Source: CAIPAT01 sp037144075 (GTDB taxonomy: Bacteria; Verrucomicrobiota; Lentisphaeria; Victivallales; Victivallaceae). Taken from it: a stretch of 14,383 nucleotides of DNA. The translations under genes and the position numbers were made by a program. Location of the stretch: assembly GCA_037144075.1 (NCBI GenBank), contig JBAWXM010000108.1:1-14383 (forward strand). The letters are read 5' to 3'. Each line of letters opens with the position of its first letter. Position 1 is the first letter of the stretch. Shown piece after piece: positions 7,408-14,353 of this stretch. The notes beneath the pieces are model-generated. The model did no database searches, was not told the origin of the DNA, and was given only the letters and a program-made list of their open reading frames with translations.

Positions 7408-7412
7408 CAATT

Positions 7413-8102
7413 ATGAACAAATTACCTGCACAAAAAATTAACGGACTGATTGACGGTATCGCCGTACTTCAGGAACTGGCCATGAGCCGGGAGCCTGCTT
7501 CCGGAAAAATTCTCGCGGAAACGCTCGGTCTGCCGATGGTGCGCGTGAACCGGATATTGAAAACCCTGGCTTATCTTGGCCTGACGCATAGAAACACGTC
7601 TAGAAAATACAGCGTCGGACCGGGCATGCATGTGCTGGCGGCGCAGAGCATGGCGGCTTCCGGTCTGCTGAGGCGGGCGCTGCCGTACCTGAAACAGCTC
7701 GGCAAGTCAGGCCTCACTGTCGCCCTGGGCGTTTTGTGGAAAGATCAGGTATGCTATCTGTTTCATAATTCCGGCAGCAATGAATTTGCCGACGGACTTG
7801 GCCGGATGATGCTTTATCCTGCGGTCGAGTCCAGCATCGGGATGGCGCTGCTGGCGGAAATACCCGTGGAAAGCATCGAACAGCAGACCGGCGTCAAACC
7901 GGACAGAGAATTGATTAAAAAATTTAAGCAGATCAAAAAACAGGGCTATGCTTCGGTTAGAAATCAGCAGCACATCAGTCTGGCCGTTCCGATCGGCGAA
8001 CCGGCGTATGCCGCCATCGCCGTTTCCGGCGTCAAAACTGCGGAGGAGGAACAGCAGTTTACAGCGCTTCTGCGTAAATACGCCGCAGATATTTACAAAT
8101 AA
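7413..8102 (+). CDS. IclR-family transcriptional regulator (short)
   Basis: The 229-residue DNA-binding protein has an N-terminal winged helix-turn-helix at about 12-70: ILAETLGLPMVRVNRILKTLAYLGL contains the recognition helix, and RKYSVGPG forms the wing. The rest (about 80-229) fits the IclR effector domain in a reduced form; VESSIGMALLAEIP and a QGYASVRNQQHISLAVPI stretch match its usual '..G.AlLA' and '.Gya....E...g....ia.Pi' landmarks. Typical IclR proteins have 250-270 residues. The effector is unknown. It is driven by the strong promoter at 7174-7201. The same palindrome occurs before its own transcript and before the downstream oxidoreductase gene, so it probably regulates both. The start is ATG 7413; an in-frame TAA at 7386-7388 with no ATG, GTG or TTG after it leaves no other choice. 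Confidence 0.82.
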   Translation: MNKLPAQKINGLIDGIAVLQELAMSREPASGKILAETLGLPMVRVNRILKTLAYLGLTHRNTSRKYSVGPGMHVLAAQSMAASGLLRRALPYLKQLGKSGLTVALGVLWKDQVCYLFHNSGSNEFADGLGRMMLYPAVESSIGMALLAEIPVESIEQQTGVKPDRELIKKFKQIKKQGYASVRNQQHISLAVPIGEPAYAAIAVSGVKTAEEEQQFTALLRKYAADIYK

Positions 8103-8107
8103 TTTTT

Positions 8108-8139
8108 TTGATATTATTGTAAATCACTATTATAGCAAT
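8108..8139 (+). promoter_or_regulatory. Promoter region with operator copy 2 before the FAD oxidoreductase gene
   Basis: ATCACTATTATAGCAAT at 8123-8139 is the second copy of the 17-bp palindrome, matching copy 1 at 15/17; flanking bases extend the match to 19/22. A TATTAT -10 (8128-8133) lies within it. The closest -35 is TTGATA at 8108-8113 with a short 14-base spacer, so this promoter looks weaker than the regulator's. It is followed 28 bases later by the oxidoreductase ATG. Confidence 0.55.
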
Positions 8140-8167
8140 TTAACTTAAATAATAAGGATGTAAAAGA

Positions 8168-9895
8168 ATGAAAACTGTTACTCATCAGGCGGATTTTTGC
8201 GTGGTTGGCGGGGGGCTGGCTGGCATGTGCGCGGCAATTGCCGCCGCCAGAAAAGGAATAAAAACTGTGCTCATGCATGACCGTCCCGTGCTCGGCGGCA
8301 ACTCCTCCAGCGAAATCCGGATGTGGGTTTGCGGCGCGCATGGCAAAAACAACCTTGAAACCGGACTCATTGAAGAAATCCGCCTGGAAAACCTTTACCG
8401 CAACAATTATCCAAACTTCTCGATATGGGACAGCATTCTCTACGAGAAAGTGCGTTTTCAGGAAAATCTGGTTCTGCTGCTGAACTGTTCCTGCAATCAG
8501 GCGGAAATGTCCGGGCAGAAGATCAAAAGCATTACCGGATGGCAGTTGACAACCGAAACATTTCACACAGTAAAAGCGGATTTGTTCGCGGATTGTTCCG
8601 GCGACAGCATTCTTGCGCCGCTGACCGGCGCCGAATTCAGGATTGGCAGGGAGGGCAGACAGGAGTTTAGCGAATCGATTGCGCCTGAAGCCGCAGACCG
8701 CAGAACAATGGGCATGAGCTGTCTTATTCAGGCGCGGGAAACTAATTCTCCGCAAAAATTCGTTCCCCCAGCCTGGGCAAACAAATATTTATCGGATGAA
8801 TCATTTCCACGCCGCGGCCATACGCTGGAAGGAACGCAAAATTTCTGGTGGCTGGAGATCGGCGGCGAGAACGACACCATACACGACACCGAAACCCTCC
8901 GCGACGAATTATTAAAAATAGCCTTCGGCGTCTGGGATCATATCAAGAACCACGGCGCCCACGGCGCGGAGAACTGGCTGCTGGAATGGGTGGGATTTCT
9001 GCCGGGCAAACGCGAAAGCCGCCGCTACGTCGGCGATCATATCATGACCCAGAACGACATCGCCGCCGCCGGCAGATTTGATGACATCATCGCTTATGGC
9101 GGCTGGAGCATGGACGATCATCATCCGCAAGGTTTGAACTATCCGGGCGAGCCGACGATATTCCATCATGCGCCATCTCCGTACGGCATCCCCTACCGCT
9201 CGCTTTATTCTAAAAATATCGATAATCTTTTTTTCGCGGGAAGAAACATCAGCGTGACGCATTCGGCGATGAGTTCCACCAGGGTAATGGCCACCTGCGC
9301 CCTGCTTGGACAGGCGGTCGGAACAGCGGCGGCGCTGGCGGTAAAAAATGAGCTGTCCCCGCGCGGCGTTCATCAGCAAAAGCTGCAAGATTTGCAGGAC
9401 GCCTTGATGGAAGACGATGTTTGGCTGCCCGGCCTGCGCCGCAAAATTTCCGAGCTCTCACGGCATGCTGACCTTAAAGCATCATCCGGCGATCCGGAAC
9501 CGCTGCGCAACGGCACCGACCGACCGGTTGGCGATGACGACAATTGCTGGGAGGGTTCAAACGGCGACTGGGTTGAATACTCGTTCAAACGCGTTGAACA
9601 GATCAGCCAGGTCAGGATTGTATTTGATAGCAATCTTAACCGGACGCCATATAACATGGTTTCAAAATTTCCGCTGGAAATGGCGCAATTTTCAACGCCT
9701 GAGACCCTGATTTCGGGATTCCATATCGAAGCGGAGGATGCTTCCGGAAAAGTCATTGAAATCTTCAGACAGGAAAACAACTATCAGCGTTTATTCCGGC
9801 TGCAGTTGCCTTTTACCGCCAGGCGTGTCCGGTTGTGCATCGACGCGGTTCGCGGCAATGGCAGCAAGAAGATTTTTTCCTTCGACCTTAAGTAA
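8168..9895 (+). CDS. FAD-dependent oxidoreductase (FAD_oxidored family) with C-terminal beta-sandwich
   Basis: This is a 575-residue flavoprotein. The N-terminal Rossmann motif is CVVGGGLAGMCAAIAAARKG (11-30), followed by the ribose-binding Asp in MHDRPVLGGNSSSEIR; ADLFADCSGDS is the second dinucleotide-fold strand. The FAD-closing motif NLFFAGRNISVTHSAMSSTR precedes a long helix with GQAVGTAAALAVKN. Residues about 440-575, with CWEGSNGDWVEYSF and QVRIVFDSNLNR, look like a discoidin/galactose-binding-like sandwich. There is no signal peptide, so it should be cytoplasmic. Proteins of this family are abundant in PVC and Bacteroidetes genomes near carbohydrate genes and are often labelled 'xanthan lyase' without proof; the substrate is unknown. 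AAGG at 8154-8157 serves the ATG. Downstream, after 20 bases, is a decayed UroD-family gene. Confidence 0.9.
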   Translation: MKTVTHQADFCVVGGGLAGMCAAIAAARKGIKTVLMHDRPVLGGNSSSEIRMWVCGAHGKNNLETGLIEEIRLENLYRNNYPNFSIWDSILYEKVRFQENLVLLLNCSCNQAEMSGQKIKSITGWQLTTETFHTVKADLFADCSGDSILAPLTGAEFRIGREGRQEFSESIAPEAADRRTMGMSCLIQARETNSPQKFVPPAWANKYLSDESFPRRGHTLEGTQNFWWLEIGGENDTIHDTETLRDELLKIAFGVWDHIKNHGAHGAENWLLEWVGFLPGKRESRRYVGDHIMTQNDIAAAGRFDDIIAYGGWSMDDHHPQGLNYPGEPTIFHHAPSPYGIPYRSLYSKNIDNLFFAGRNISVTHSAMSSTRVMATCALLGQAVGTAAALAVKNELSPRGVHQQKLQDLQDALMEDDVWLPGLRRKISELSRHADLKASSGDPEPLRNGTDRPVGDDDNCWEGSNGDWVEYSFKRVEQISQVRIVFDSNLNRTPYNMVSKFPLEMAQFSTPETLISGFHIEAEDASGKVIEIFRQENNYQRLFRLQLPFTARRVRLCIDAVRGNGSKKIFSFDLK

Positions 9896-9915
9896 AATTT
9901 ACAGGGGCAATAATT

Positions 9916-10090
9916 ATGAACGGCAGAGAACGTTTTTTCGCAATTTTAAGCGGAGAGTAAGTAGACCATGTTCAAGTATGGTGGTGGTTGTTTCCATACC
10001 GTCCGGTCAACTATTGTGCCGATGTATAAAATACTCCAAGGTTCAAACCGGTTATTGAATTATTTATCAAACTTAATAAAGATAAAGACC
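9916..10090 (+). pseudogene. Remnant of a uroporphyrinogen decarboxylase-family (methyltransferase-like) gene
   Basis: After AGGGG at 9903-9907, ATG 9916 starts MNGRERFFAILSGE, the typical opening of UroD-family proteins (compare MNGRERFLAAL.GE..DRVP). The frame then has a TAA at 9958-9960, resumes as VDHVQVWWWLFPYRPVNYCADV, has a second TAA at 10027-10029, and resumes again as NTPRFKPVIELF, which still fits the family's 'PY.P..Y..DV...P.y.pv.e' pattern. The frame therefore persists with two nonsense codons for about 55 codons, then runs into the 3' end of the convergent membrane-protein gene, where the remaining ~280 residues are missing. The good ribosome site and 20-base spacing say it was once the second gene of the oxidoreductase operon. 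The family call is from the N-terminal pattern only; the 3' boundary is approximate. Confidence 0.7.
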
Positions 10091-10497
10091 GTAATCAAAG
10101 CAGTTATGATACTGTTTGCTATAATCAGGTCTGTCCAGCATTTATTTTTAACATCCGGCACATTCTCATCAAAAAATTTGAACCATAAGAGAGTATAGTA
10201 TTCAACCACGACATAAGAAGCAAGCATTAGCAGGAAATAAACCGGAATGCCACTCGGAGCTAAAGTGAAAAGAAAAAGATAAACACCGACAAAGCAATCG
10301 ACAAAAAGCAATGCTGTTATATTGGCTAAAAAACTTGCTAAAAATGGCGATTTAATATTTTTTCGATAGTAGAAAACAAAGCACTCAGTCAGTATGCACA
10401 TGCTCATTATAATTAGGAACCATTTGTATTCAATCTGATCATAAGAGACATATCCGTTGAGTTTGGGGATTGGAATACTGCCGGCATTGCCAGACAA
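10060..10497 (-). CDS. Small polytopic membrane protein of unknown function; N-terminus frameshifted
   Basis: The continuous frame from TTG 10497 encodes 145 residues with about four membrane segments: WFLIIMSMCILTECFVFYY (25-43), two between about 54 and 108 separated by a short APSGIP turn, and LIIANSIITALITVFIFIKF at the end. I recognise no family. The TTG is unlikely to be the true start: the natural start is ATG 10534, whose ATGA overlaps the stop of the HD-domain gene, and it encodes a good signal peptide that is one base out of frame with this body (see 10498-10534). The gene is clearly more AT-rich than its neighbours and ends convergently with the broken UroD gene, so it may be a later arrival that replaced that gene's 3' part. 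Confidence 0.6.
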   Translation of the reverse strand: MSGNAGSIPIPKLNGYVSYDQIEYKWFLIIMSMCILTECFVFYYRKNIKSPFLASFLANITALLFVDCFVGVYLFLFTLAPSGIPVYFLLMLASYVVVEYYTLLWFKFFDENVPDVKNKCWTDLIIANSIITALITVFIFIKFDK

Positions 10498-10534
10498 GGC
10501 AAATAAAAAATATCAAAAACGACAGTTTTTTCAT
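10498..10534 (-). other. Frameshifted signal-peptide segment of the membrane protein gene
   Basis: ATG 10534-10532 overlaps the upstream TGA (10533-10531) as ATGA. The frame begins MKKLSFLIFFICLVWQC and stops after 31 codons. Removing one base from the six-T run (10510-10505 on the minus strand) would instead give MKKLSFLIFLFALSGNAGSI, a textbook signal peptide joined to the 145-residue body. In the body's frame an upstream TGA closes any earlier start. This is either a real one-base mutation, an assembly error in a homopolymer, or slippage-controlled expression. Confidence 0.65.
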
Positions 10535-11322
10535 GTTTTTGCCTGCTCAATAATATAACGGTCAATAATTTCGAAAAGGTTGTTTACTTCGGGGCTCTCC
10601 GGCAGATGCTTCAACAGCTCACGATGATAACCGCGCTTCAGATAAATCTGGAACGAACGCTGAAAATTCAGATCATAGACCCAGCCCAGTTGCGCTATTT
10701 TGAAATCCGTCACTGTCCGTAAATCGCGCATTGCCACACTCTGGCGGCGGCTTACGCTCCGGATTATCGCCCCCGAAATTGCCGGGCTGTCCTCCAGGTC
10801 AAGCGTAACCGTATCGTTGGTTTCCGGATGCCGGTAGTAATTCAGCACTACATTCATGATATCCAGTTTGTCGGCATCGCGCACGACTTTGGACATCAGC
10901 AGTTCCCGTCCTGAAACCTCCTCCGGAACCGTCCTGCGGTTATGACAGGAAATTGCCGTCATGATATGTTCCGCATCCGACGCGTCAAATCCGGACAGAA
11001 AATTAATTTTCTTCAATACGGCAATACCTAACTGTCCGTGATCTTCGGATTTCAGGTCAACAAATGTGCGATACTTAGCATACTGTTCAAAGCGTCCGAC
11101 ATCGTGAAACAGTCCGGCCACTTCAGCAATAAACCGGTCATGCTCAGAAATATCCAGCGATCTCACAATTTCCGCGCATTCGCGGCGAACCCGCAGACTA
11201 TGTTCGCGCTTCAGAATAATATTGCGGTTGAATAACGGTTCCGCCGTAAGAAAACGGTCGGCATATTCGATAAAACTATTTTCCAGTTCCGCCAGTTTCC
11301 CGGCATAATCTTTAATTTTCAT
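10531..11322 (-). CDS. HD-domain metal-dependent phosphohydrolase
   Basis: The 263-residue soluble protein has the HD-superfamily metal set in order: H41 in KREHSLRV, H73-D74 in GLFHDVGRFEQY, and D151 in VVRDADKLDIM. H127 in SCHNRR and the SEDHGQLGI segment (H95) fit additional ligands of the multi-metal HD subgroup. Such enzymes hydrolyse phosphomonoesters or phosphodiesters (nucleotides, signalling nucleotides); the substrate cannot be told, and I see no RelA/SpoT or cNMP-PDE partner domain. AGGA eight bases before ATG 11322 supports the start. It lies 19 bases downstream of the DJ-1/PfpI gene, and its TGA overlaps the next gene's ATG, so the three genes form a tight operon. Confidence 0.85.
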   Translation of the reverse strand: MKIKDYAGKLAELENSFIEYADRFLTAEPLFNRNIILKREHSLRVRRECAEIVRSLDISEHDRFIAEVAGLFHDVGRFEQYAKYRTFVDLKSEDHGQLGIAVLKKINFLSGFDASDAEHIMTAISCHNRRTVPEEVSGRELLMSKVVRDADKLDIMNVVLNYYRHPETNDTVTLDLEDSPAISGAIIRSVSRRQSVAMRDLRTVTDFKIAQLGWVYDLNFQRSFQIYLKRGYHRELLKHLPESPEVNNLFEIIDRYIIEQAKT

Positions 11323-11341
11323 CCTCAGTGTCCTGTATGAT

Positions 11342-11974
11342 TTATGCGGTCAGATTCACCCGCCGCGCATTTGATTCCGAATACGGGTACTCCATATGTT
11401 TAGCGGTTGAACGGGCAACCGTCTCGCCGCAATAACGCGTCACCAGATGCAGCGCCATATCAATGCCGGCGGAAATTCCGGCAGCGGTGATGATCCTGCC
11501 CTGATCCACTACATGCAACTCTGAATCAACCGTGACTTTGGGAAAAAGCTCCCGCATCAGGTCAAGCGAGCGCCAGTGAGTCGTGGCCCGCAGCCCGTCG
11601 AGCAATCCGGCGTTTCCAAGTATCAGAGAGCCGGTGCATACAGAAGCCATAATTTCAACTTGAGCGGCGCGGGAAACAACAAACGACAGCATTGCATGGT
11701 TTTTCATTTCACGGCGGGTTCCCCACCCGCCCGGCGCCACCAGGATATCCAGCGGCGGGCAGTTTTCAAAGGTGAAATCCGGCGCTACTTTCATCCCGCC
11801 TGTCGCGATTACAATCCTGTCGAATTCCGCAACCAGCAACGCTTCGAAAGGGGAATACTCGTCGCGGCGGCGCTCCTCATCCAGCCGCGTGACTGAAAAA
11901 ACTTCGAAGGGTCCGCAGAAATCTAAAACTTCGACCTCGTCAAAAACGATAATTCCGATTCTTTTACGATTCAT
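11342..11974 (-). CDS. DJ-1/PfpI family protein, isonitrile-hydratase-like
   Basis: The 210-residue class-I glutamine-amidotransferase-like fold protein begins RKRIGIIVFDEVEVLDFCGPFEVF. The nucleophile-elbow Cys is C113 in MASVCTGSLILGNAGLLDG, followed by RATTHW; LVAPGGWGTR (78-87) is the conserved glycine loop. D18, C113 and T114 match the positions known to matter in isocyanide hydratase (InhA), and the sequence resembles the amidase-like half of GATase1-AraC regulators but lacks the AraC HTH part. Members include isonitrile hydratases, glyoxalases/deglycases and proteases, so the activity is open. AGGTGA lies six bases before the ATG. It appears to be the first gene of an operon with the HD and membrane-protein genes. 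Confidence 0.88.
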   Translation of the reverse strand: MNRKRIGIIVFDEVEVLDFCGPFEVFSVTRLDEERRRDEYSPFEALLVAEFDRIVIATGGMKVAPDFTFENCPPLDILVAPGGWGTRREMKNHAMLSFVVSRAAQVEIMASVCTGSLILGNAGLLDGLRATTHWRSLDLMRELFPKVTVDSELHVVDQGRIITAAGISAGIDMALHLVTRYCGETVARSTAKHMEYPYSESNARRVNLTA

Positions 11975-12041
11975 AATATCACCTGAAAATAAAACACAAA
12001 GTCAGCAGATGCATATCCTTGTCTATGTTACAATTTCAACC

Positions 12042-12677
12042 TTACAGAGTATATATTTTCTTTTGCAGAATATTCAAATCTTTGCGGGAACTGACGCACA
12101 CGCTCAAGTCTCTCAGCAAGCCGTCGGCAATATCGTATATCCAGCCGTGAATTGCTATTTTCTGTCCGCGCTCCCAGGCATCCTGGATAATCGTCGTGTT
12201 GCCGACATTAATGACCTGTTCCACCGCATTCAGTTCGCATAATCTGCGCATCTGTTCAGCTTTGCTCAGAATCTTCAATTTATCATGATGGCGGTGACTG
12301 ATATCGCGAATATGGCGCAGCCAGTTGTCCACCAGTCCATGCGGCTTATTTTCCAGTGCGGCCTGAATGCCGCCGCAGCCGTAATGTCCGCAGACAATCA
12401 CGTGTTTGATCATGAGCATGTCCACTGCGTATTGAAGAACGGAAAGACAATTCATATCTGTGTGAATCACCAGATTCCCGACATTGCGGTGAACAAACAA
12501 TTCGCCCGGCAGCAGACCCACGATCTCGTTTGCGGGAACCCGGCTGTCCGAGCATCCGATCCAAAGGTATTCAGGCGCCTGCTGAGCGGCGAGCCTGGAG
12601 AAGAATTCAGGATTGGACGCCCATATTTCCGATGCCCATTTCTTATTATTTTTAAAAAGTTCCGGCAGTGCTTTCAT
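12042..12677 (-). CDS. can: Beta-class carbonic anhydrase
   Basis: This enzyme reversibly hydrates CO2 to bicarbonate. At 211 residues it aligns with E. coli Can almost without gaps: zinc ligands C42 (IGCSDSRVP), H98 and C101 (VCGHYGCGG), with D44 and R46 as the catalytic Asp-Arg dyad, and FVHRNVGNLV at 61-70. W39 and the N-terminal LF.NN..W helix fit the Can subfamily, which includes allosterically bicarbonate-regulated type II enzymes. The ATG at 12677 has a weak ribosome site. It has its own promoter and probably supplies bicarbonate for central carboxylations; there is no carboxysome or cyanate gene nearby. No odd residues were seen. Confidence 0.96.
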   Translation of the reverse strand: MKALPELFKNNKKWASEIWASNPEFFSRLAAQQAPEYLWIGCSDSRVPANEIVGLLPGELFVHRNVGNLVIHTDMNCLSVLQYAVDMLMIKHVIVCGHYGCGGIQAALENKPHGLVDNWLRHIRDISHRHHDKLKILSKAEQMRRLCELNAVEQVINVGNTTIIQDAWERGQKIAIHGWIYDIADGLLRDLSVCVSSRKDLNILQKKIYTL

Positions 12678-12718
12678 TCTTTTTTATTTCCATAAATAGA
12701 TGCAGGATAAAGTCTATT

Positions 12719-12746
12719 ACTATAACGCTTTGACTGCTGATTACAA
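12719..12746 (-). promoter_or_regulatory. Candidate promoter of the carbonic anhydrase gene
   Basis: On the minus strand, TTGTAA (12746-12741) and TATAGT (12724-12719) are separated by 16 bases. They match consensus at 4/6 and 5/6. The start of transcription would be near 12712, about 35 bases before the ATG. It sits just after the stop of the upstream 493-residue gene, so the carbonic anhydrase need not depend on read-through. Confidence 0.5.
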
Positions 12747-12752
12747 TAATCT

Positions 12753-14234
12753 TCAGATTACGGGGCATGGGATTTCGACGATGCGTTTGATGCCGTCGCG
12801 ATTCAACACCAGGCGGAATTTATGATACTCCTTCTGTTCTCCCATGCCGTATTTGAGAATAAGATTGATGTGATAAGTGCATAATCCCGGCACCATTTTG
12901 AATCCGCCTGGGCCGTCCGGCAGATAAAGCATGCTTTCCGGATTGTCCATTTTGTCCAGAAAATGCCGGATGTTGAAGCGGATGATATCGTGAATGCCGT
13001 CCACCTGGAAATCCGCATAAATCCTGCGGCATTTCGAAGAGTAGATTTTGATGTATTTTTTAGAGTAAATAACATTTTCGCCGACATATCCGTTATCCAG
13101 TTCCGACAAGTAATCCATATTGCGTATTTTGACTATTTCCGCCGGCAGATTCTTCTCTTTCAGGAAAGTAAAAGTCTCGCGGCAGAATCCGATTCTGGTC
13201 AGGTTGGTCATCAGTATGGTTTTATAGTCATATATATATTTTTTCAAAAATTCGATCATATAGATTTTAGACAGTTCCTTAAGCCGGTCCTTGAAAATAT
13301 AGCTGACGACGAGGATAATGAACAGCGACAAGGTCAGGTCGGCAAATACGCGCCTGGATAAAAACAGCATTCCCGTGGCAAATGCCATTGCCATGCCGGC
13401 GCAAAGTCCCATCATGATCTGTTCAACCATCCGCCCTTCGGTCTTCGTGAAAGTTTTCAGGAACAGAATGCTGCCCATGATTTTCTTTAAAATGCGCATC
13501 CGGTAAATAATCGCTTCGTTGCTGGAGTTTTCCCGTACCTGCGAGGGGTAATGGTTGTCTTCGCGATATTTGCTTTCCGCTTTGATGACGTTTGCGATTC
13601 TGACGCAGATATCCTCGCCGGATTTGGTGTCAAGGTTTTGCAGGGATTCCAGCAGCTTGAACAGCGATTTTTCGACCATCAGGCTGATGTATTCATCGGA
13701 GAAATTGTAAAAAGTAACCTGTTCCGCCTGAAGATGCGGCACCTGGATGATCTGACGCAGTCGGCGGAAACCGACGGTAATCCTGGAGATATTCTCCAGC
13801 AGCCGTTCGATCAGGGCATATTTGTCGGAATGATTCTGGCAGGTCTCAATATAGTCCTCTTCGTCCCGCAGCGCGCTTTTCAGGATGGAACAGAGCATTT
13901 TCAACTGATACAGATAATCTTTGCCGGTTTCGGCGTTGGAAGGATCTTCCGCCAGCGCGGTCATGTCCGCTTTCAATCTGTCCAGCGGGCCCTTTTCCTT
14001 GATGATTGAAGCCAGCAGGAACACCGGGGTTTTGAACCGGATATATTTCTGAAGATCGCCGTAAAAATCGTGTTTGGTGTAAGAGTCGGCGTTCACTCCG
14101 AGATTATTCGGGATGAAAATAAAGGTTTCAACCAGATAGTCGGTTTCAGGCAGTTCCTGATTCAAAGGGTAGGTATATTTGATCTCAAACTGATACCGGT
14201 CGTGAATCTCTATTTTTTCCTGCACGTTATTCAT
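12753..14234 (-). CDS. Unknown 493-residue protein with two central membrane segments
   Basis: I do not recognise a named domain. The protein starts MNNVQEKIEIHDRYQFEIKY; AGGAG seven bases before ATG 14234 fixes the start in preference to an in-frame TTG at 14252. The first ~265 residues are soluble, mixed helix and strand, with a distinctive opening (ETFIFIPNNLGVNADSY) and charged helices around 110-240. Two hydrophobic segments follow at about 271-293 (IMMGLCAGMAMAFATGMLF) and 298-314 (LTLSLFIILVVSYIF), forming a hairpin. The C-terminal ~180 residues are soluble again. With both ends on the same side, probably cytoplasmic, it looks like a membrane-anchored two-domain protein. Full-length, even codon use and a good ribosome site say it is real. 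No link to the neighbouring carbonic anhydrase is evident beyond direction. Confidence 0.75.
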   Translation of the reverse strand: MNNVQEKIEIHDRYQFEIKYTYPLNQELPETDYLVETFIFIPNNLGVNADSYTKHDFYGDLQKYIRFKTPVFLLASIIKEKGPLDRLKADMTALAEDPSNAETGKDYLYQLKMLCSILKSALRDEEDYIETCQNHSDKYALIERLLENISRITVGFRRLRQIIQVPHLQAEQVTFYNFSDEYISLMVEKSLFKLLESLQNLDTKSGEDICVRIANVIKAESKYREDNHYPSQVRENSSNEAIIYRMRILKKIMGSILFLKTFTKTEGRMVEQIMMGLCAGMAMAFATGMLFLSRRVFADLTLSLFIILVVSYIFKDRLKELSKIYMIEFLKKYIYDYKTILMTNLTRIGFCRETFTFLKEKNLPAEIVKIRNMDYLSELDNGYVGENVIYSKKYIKIYSSKCRRIYADFQVDGIHDIIRFNIRHFLDKMDNPESMLYLPDGPGGFKMVPGLCTYHINLILKYGMGEQKEYHKFRLVLNRDGIKRIVEIPCPVI

Positions 14235-14263
14235 GTTTAATCTCCTGCTCAATCTGAATATAT

Positions 14264-14292
14264 AATGTTATCCGCGGATTTCCATATCCGGA
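14264..14292 (-). promoter_or_regulatory. Weak candidate promoter of the 493-residue gene
   Basis: On the minus strand TGGAAA (4/6) and TATATT (5/6) are 17 bases apart, about 30 bases before the ATG at 14234. The region also contains near direct repeats AATCCGGATA and AATCCGCGGATA. The assignment is by eye only; coordinates may be off by a few bases. Confidence 0.25.
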
Positions 14293-14353
14293 TTAATTTT
14301 TCCAGTGGAATGTTTTTTAGACAGAGCGGACATTACGGACGCAATAGACCGTG

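Noticed and set aside
8114..8755. 213-codon minus-strand frame under the FAD oxidoreductase start
   Set aside because: Runs through the promoter/operator and opposes the Rossmann motif of a firm gene.
11975..12041. Promoter for the DJ-1/PfpI operon
   Set aside because: TTGAAA with an 18-base spacer to TATGCA is too weak at the -10 to call.
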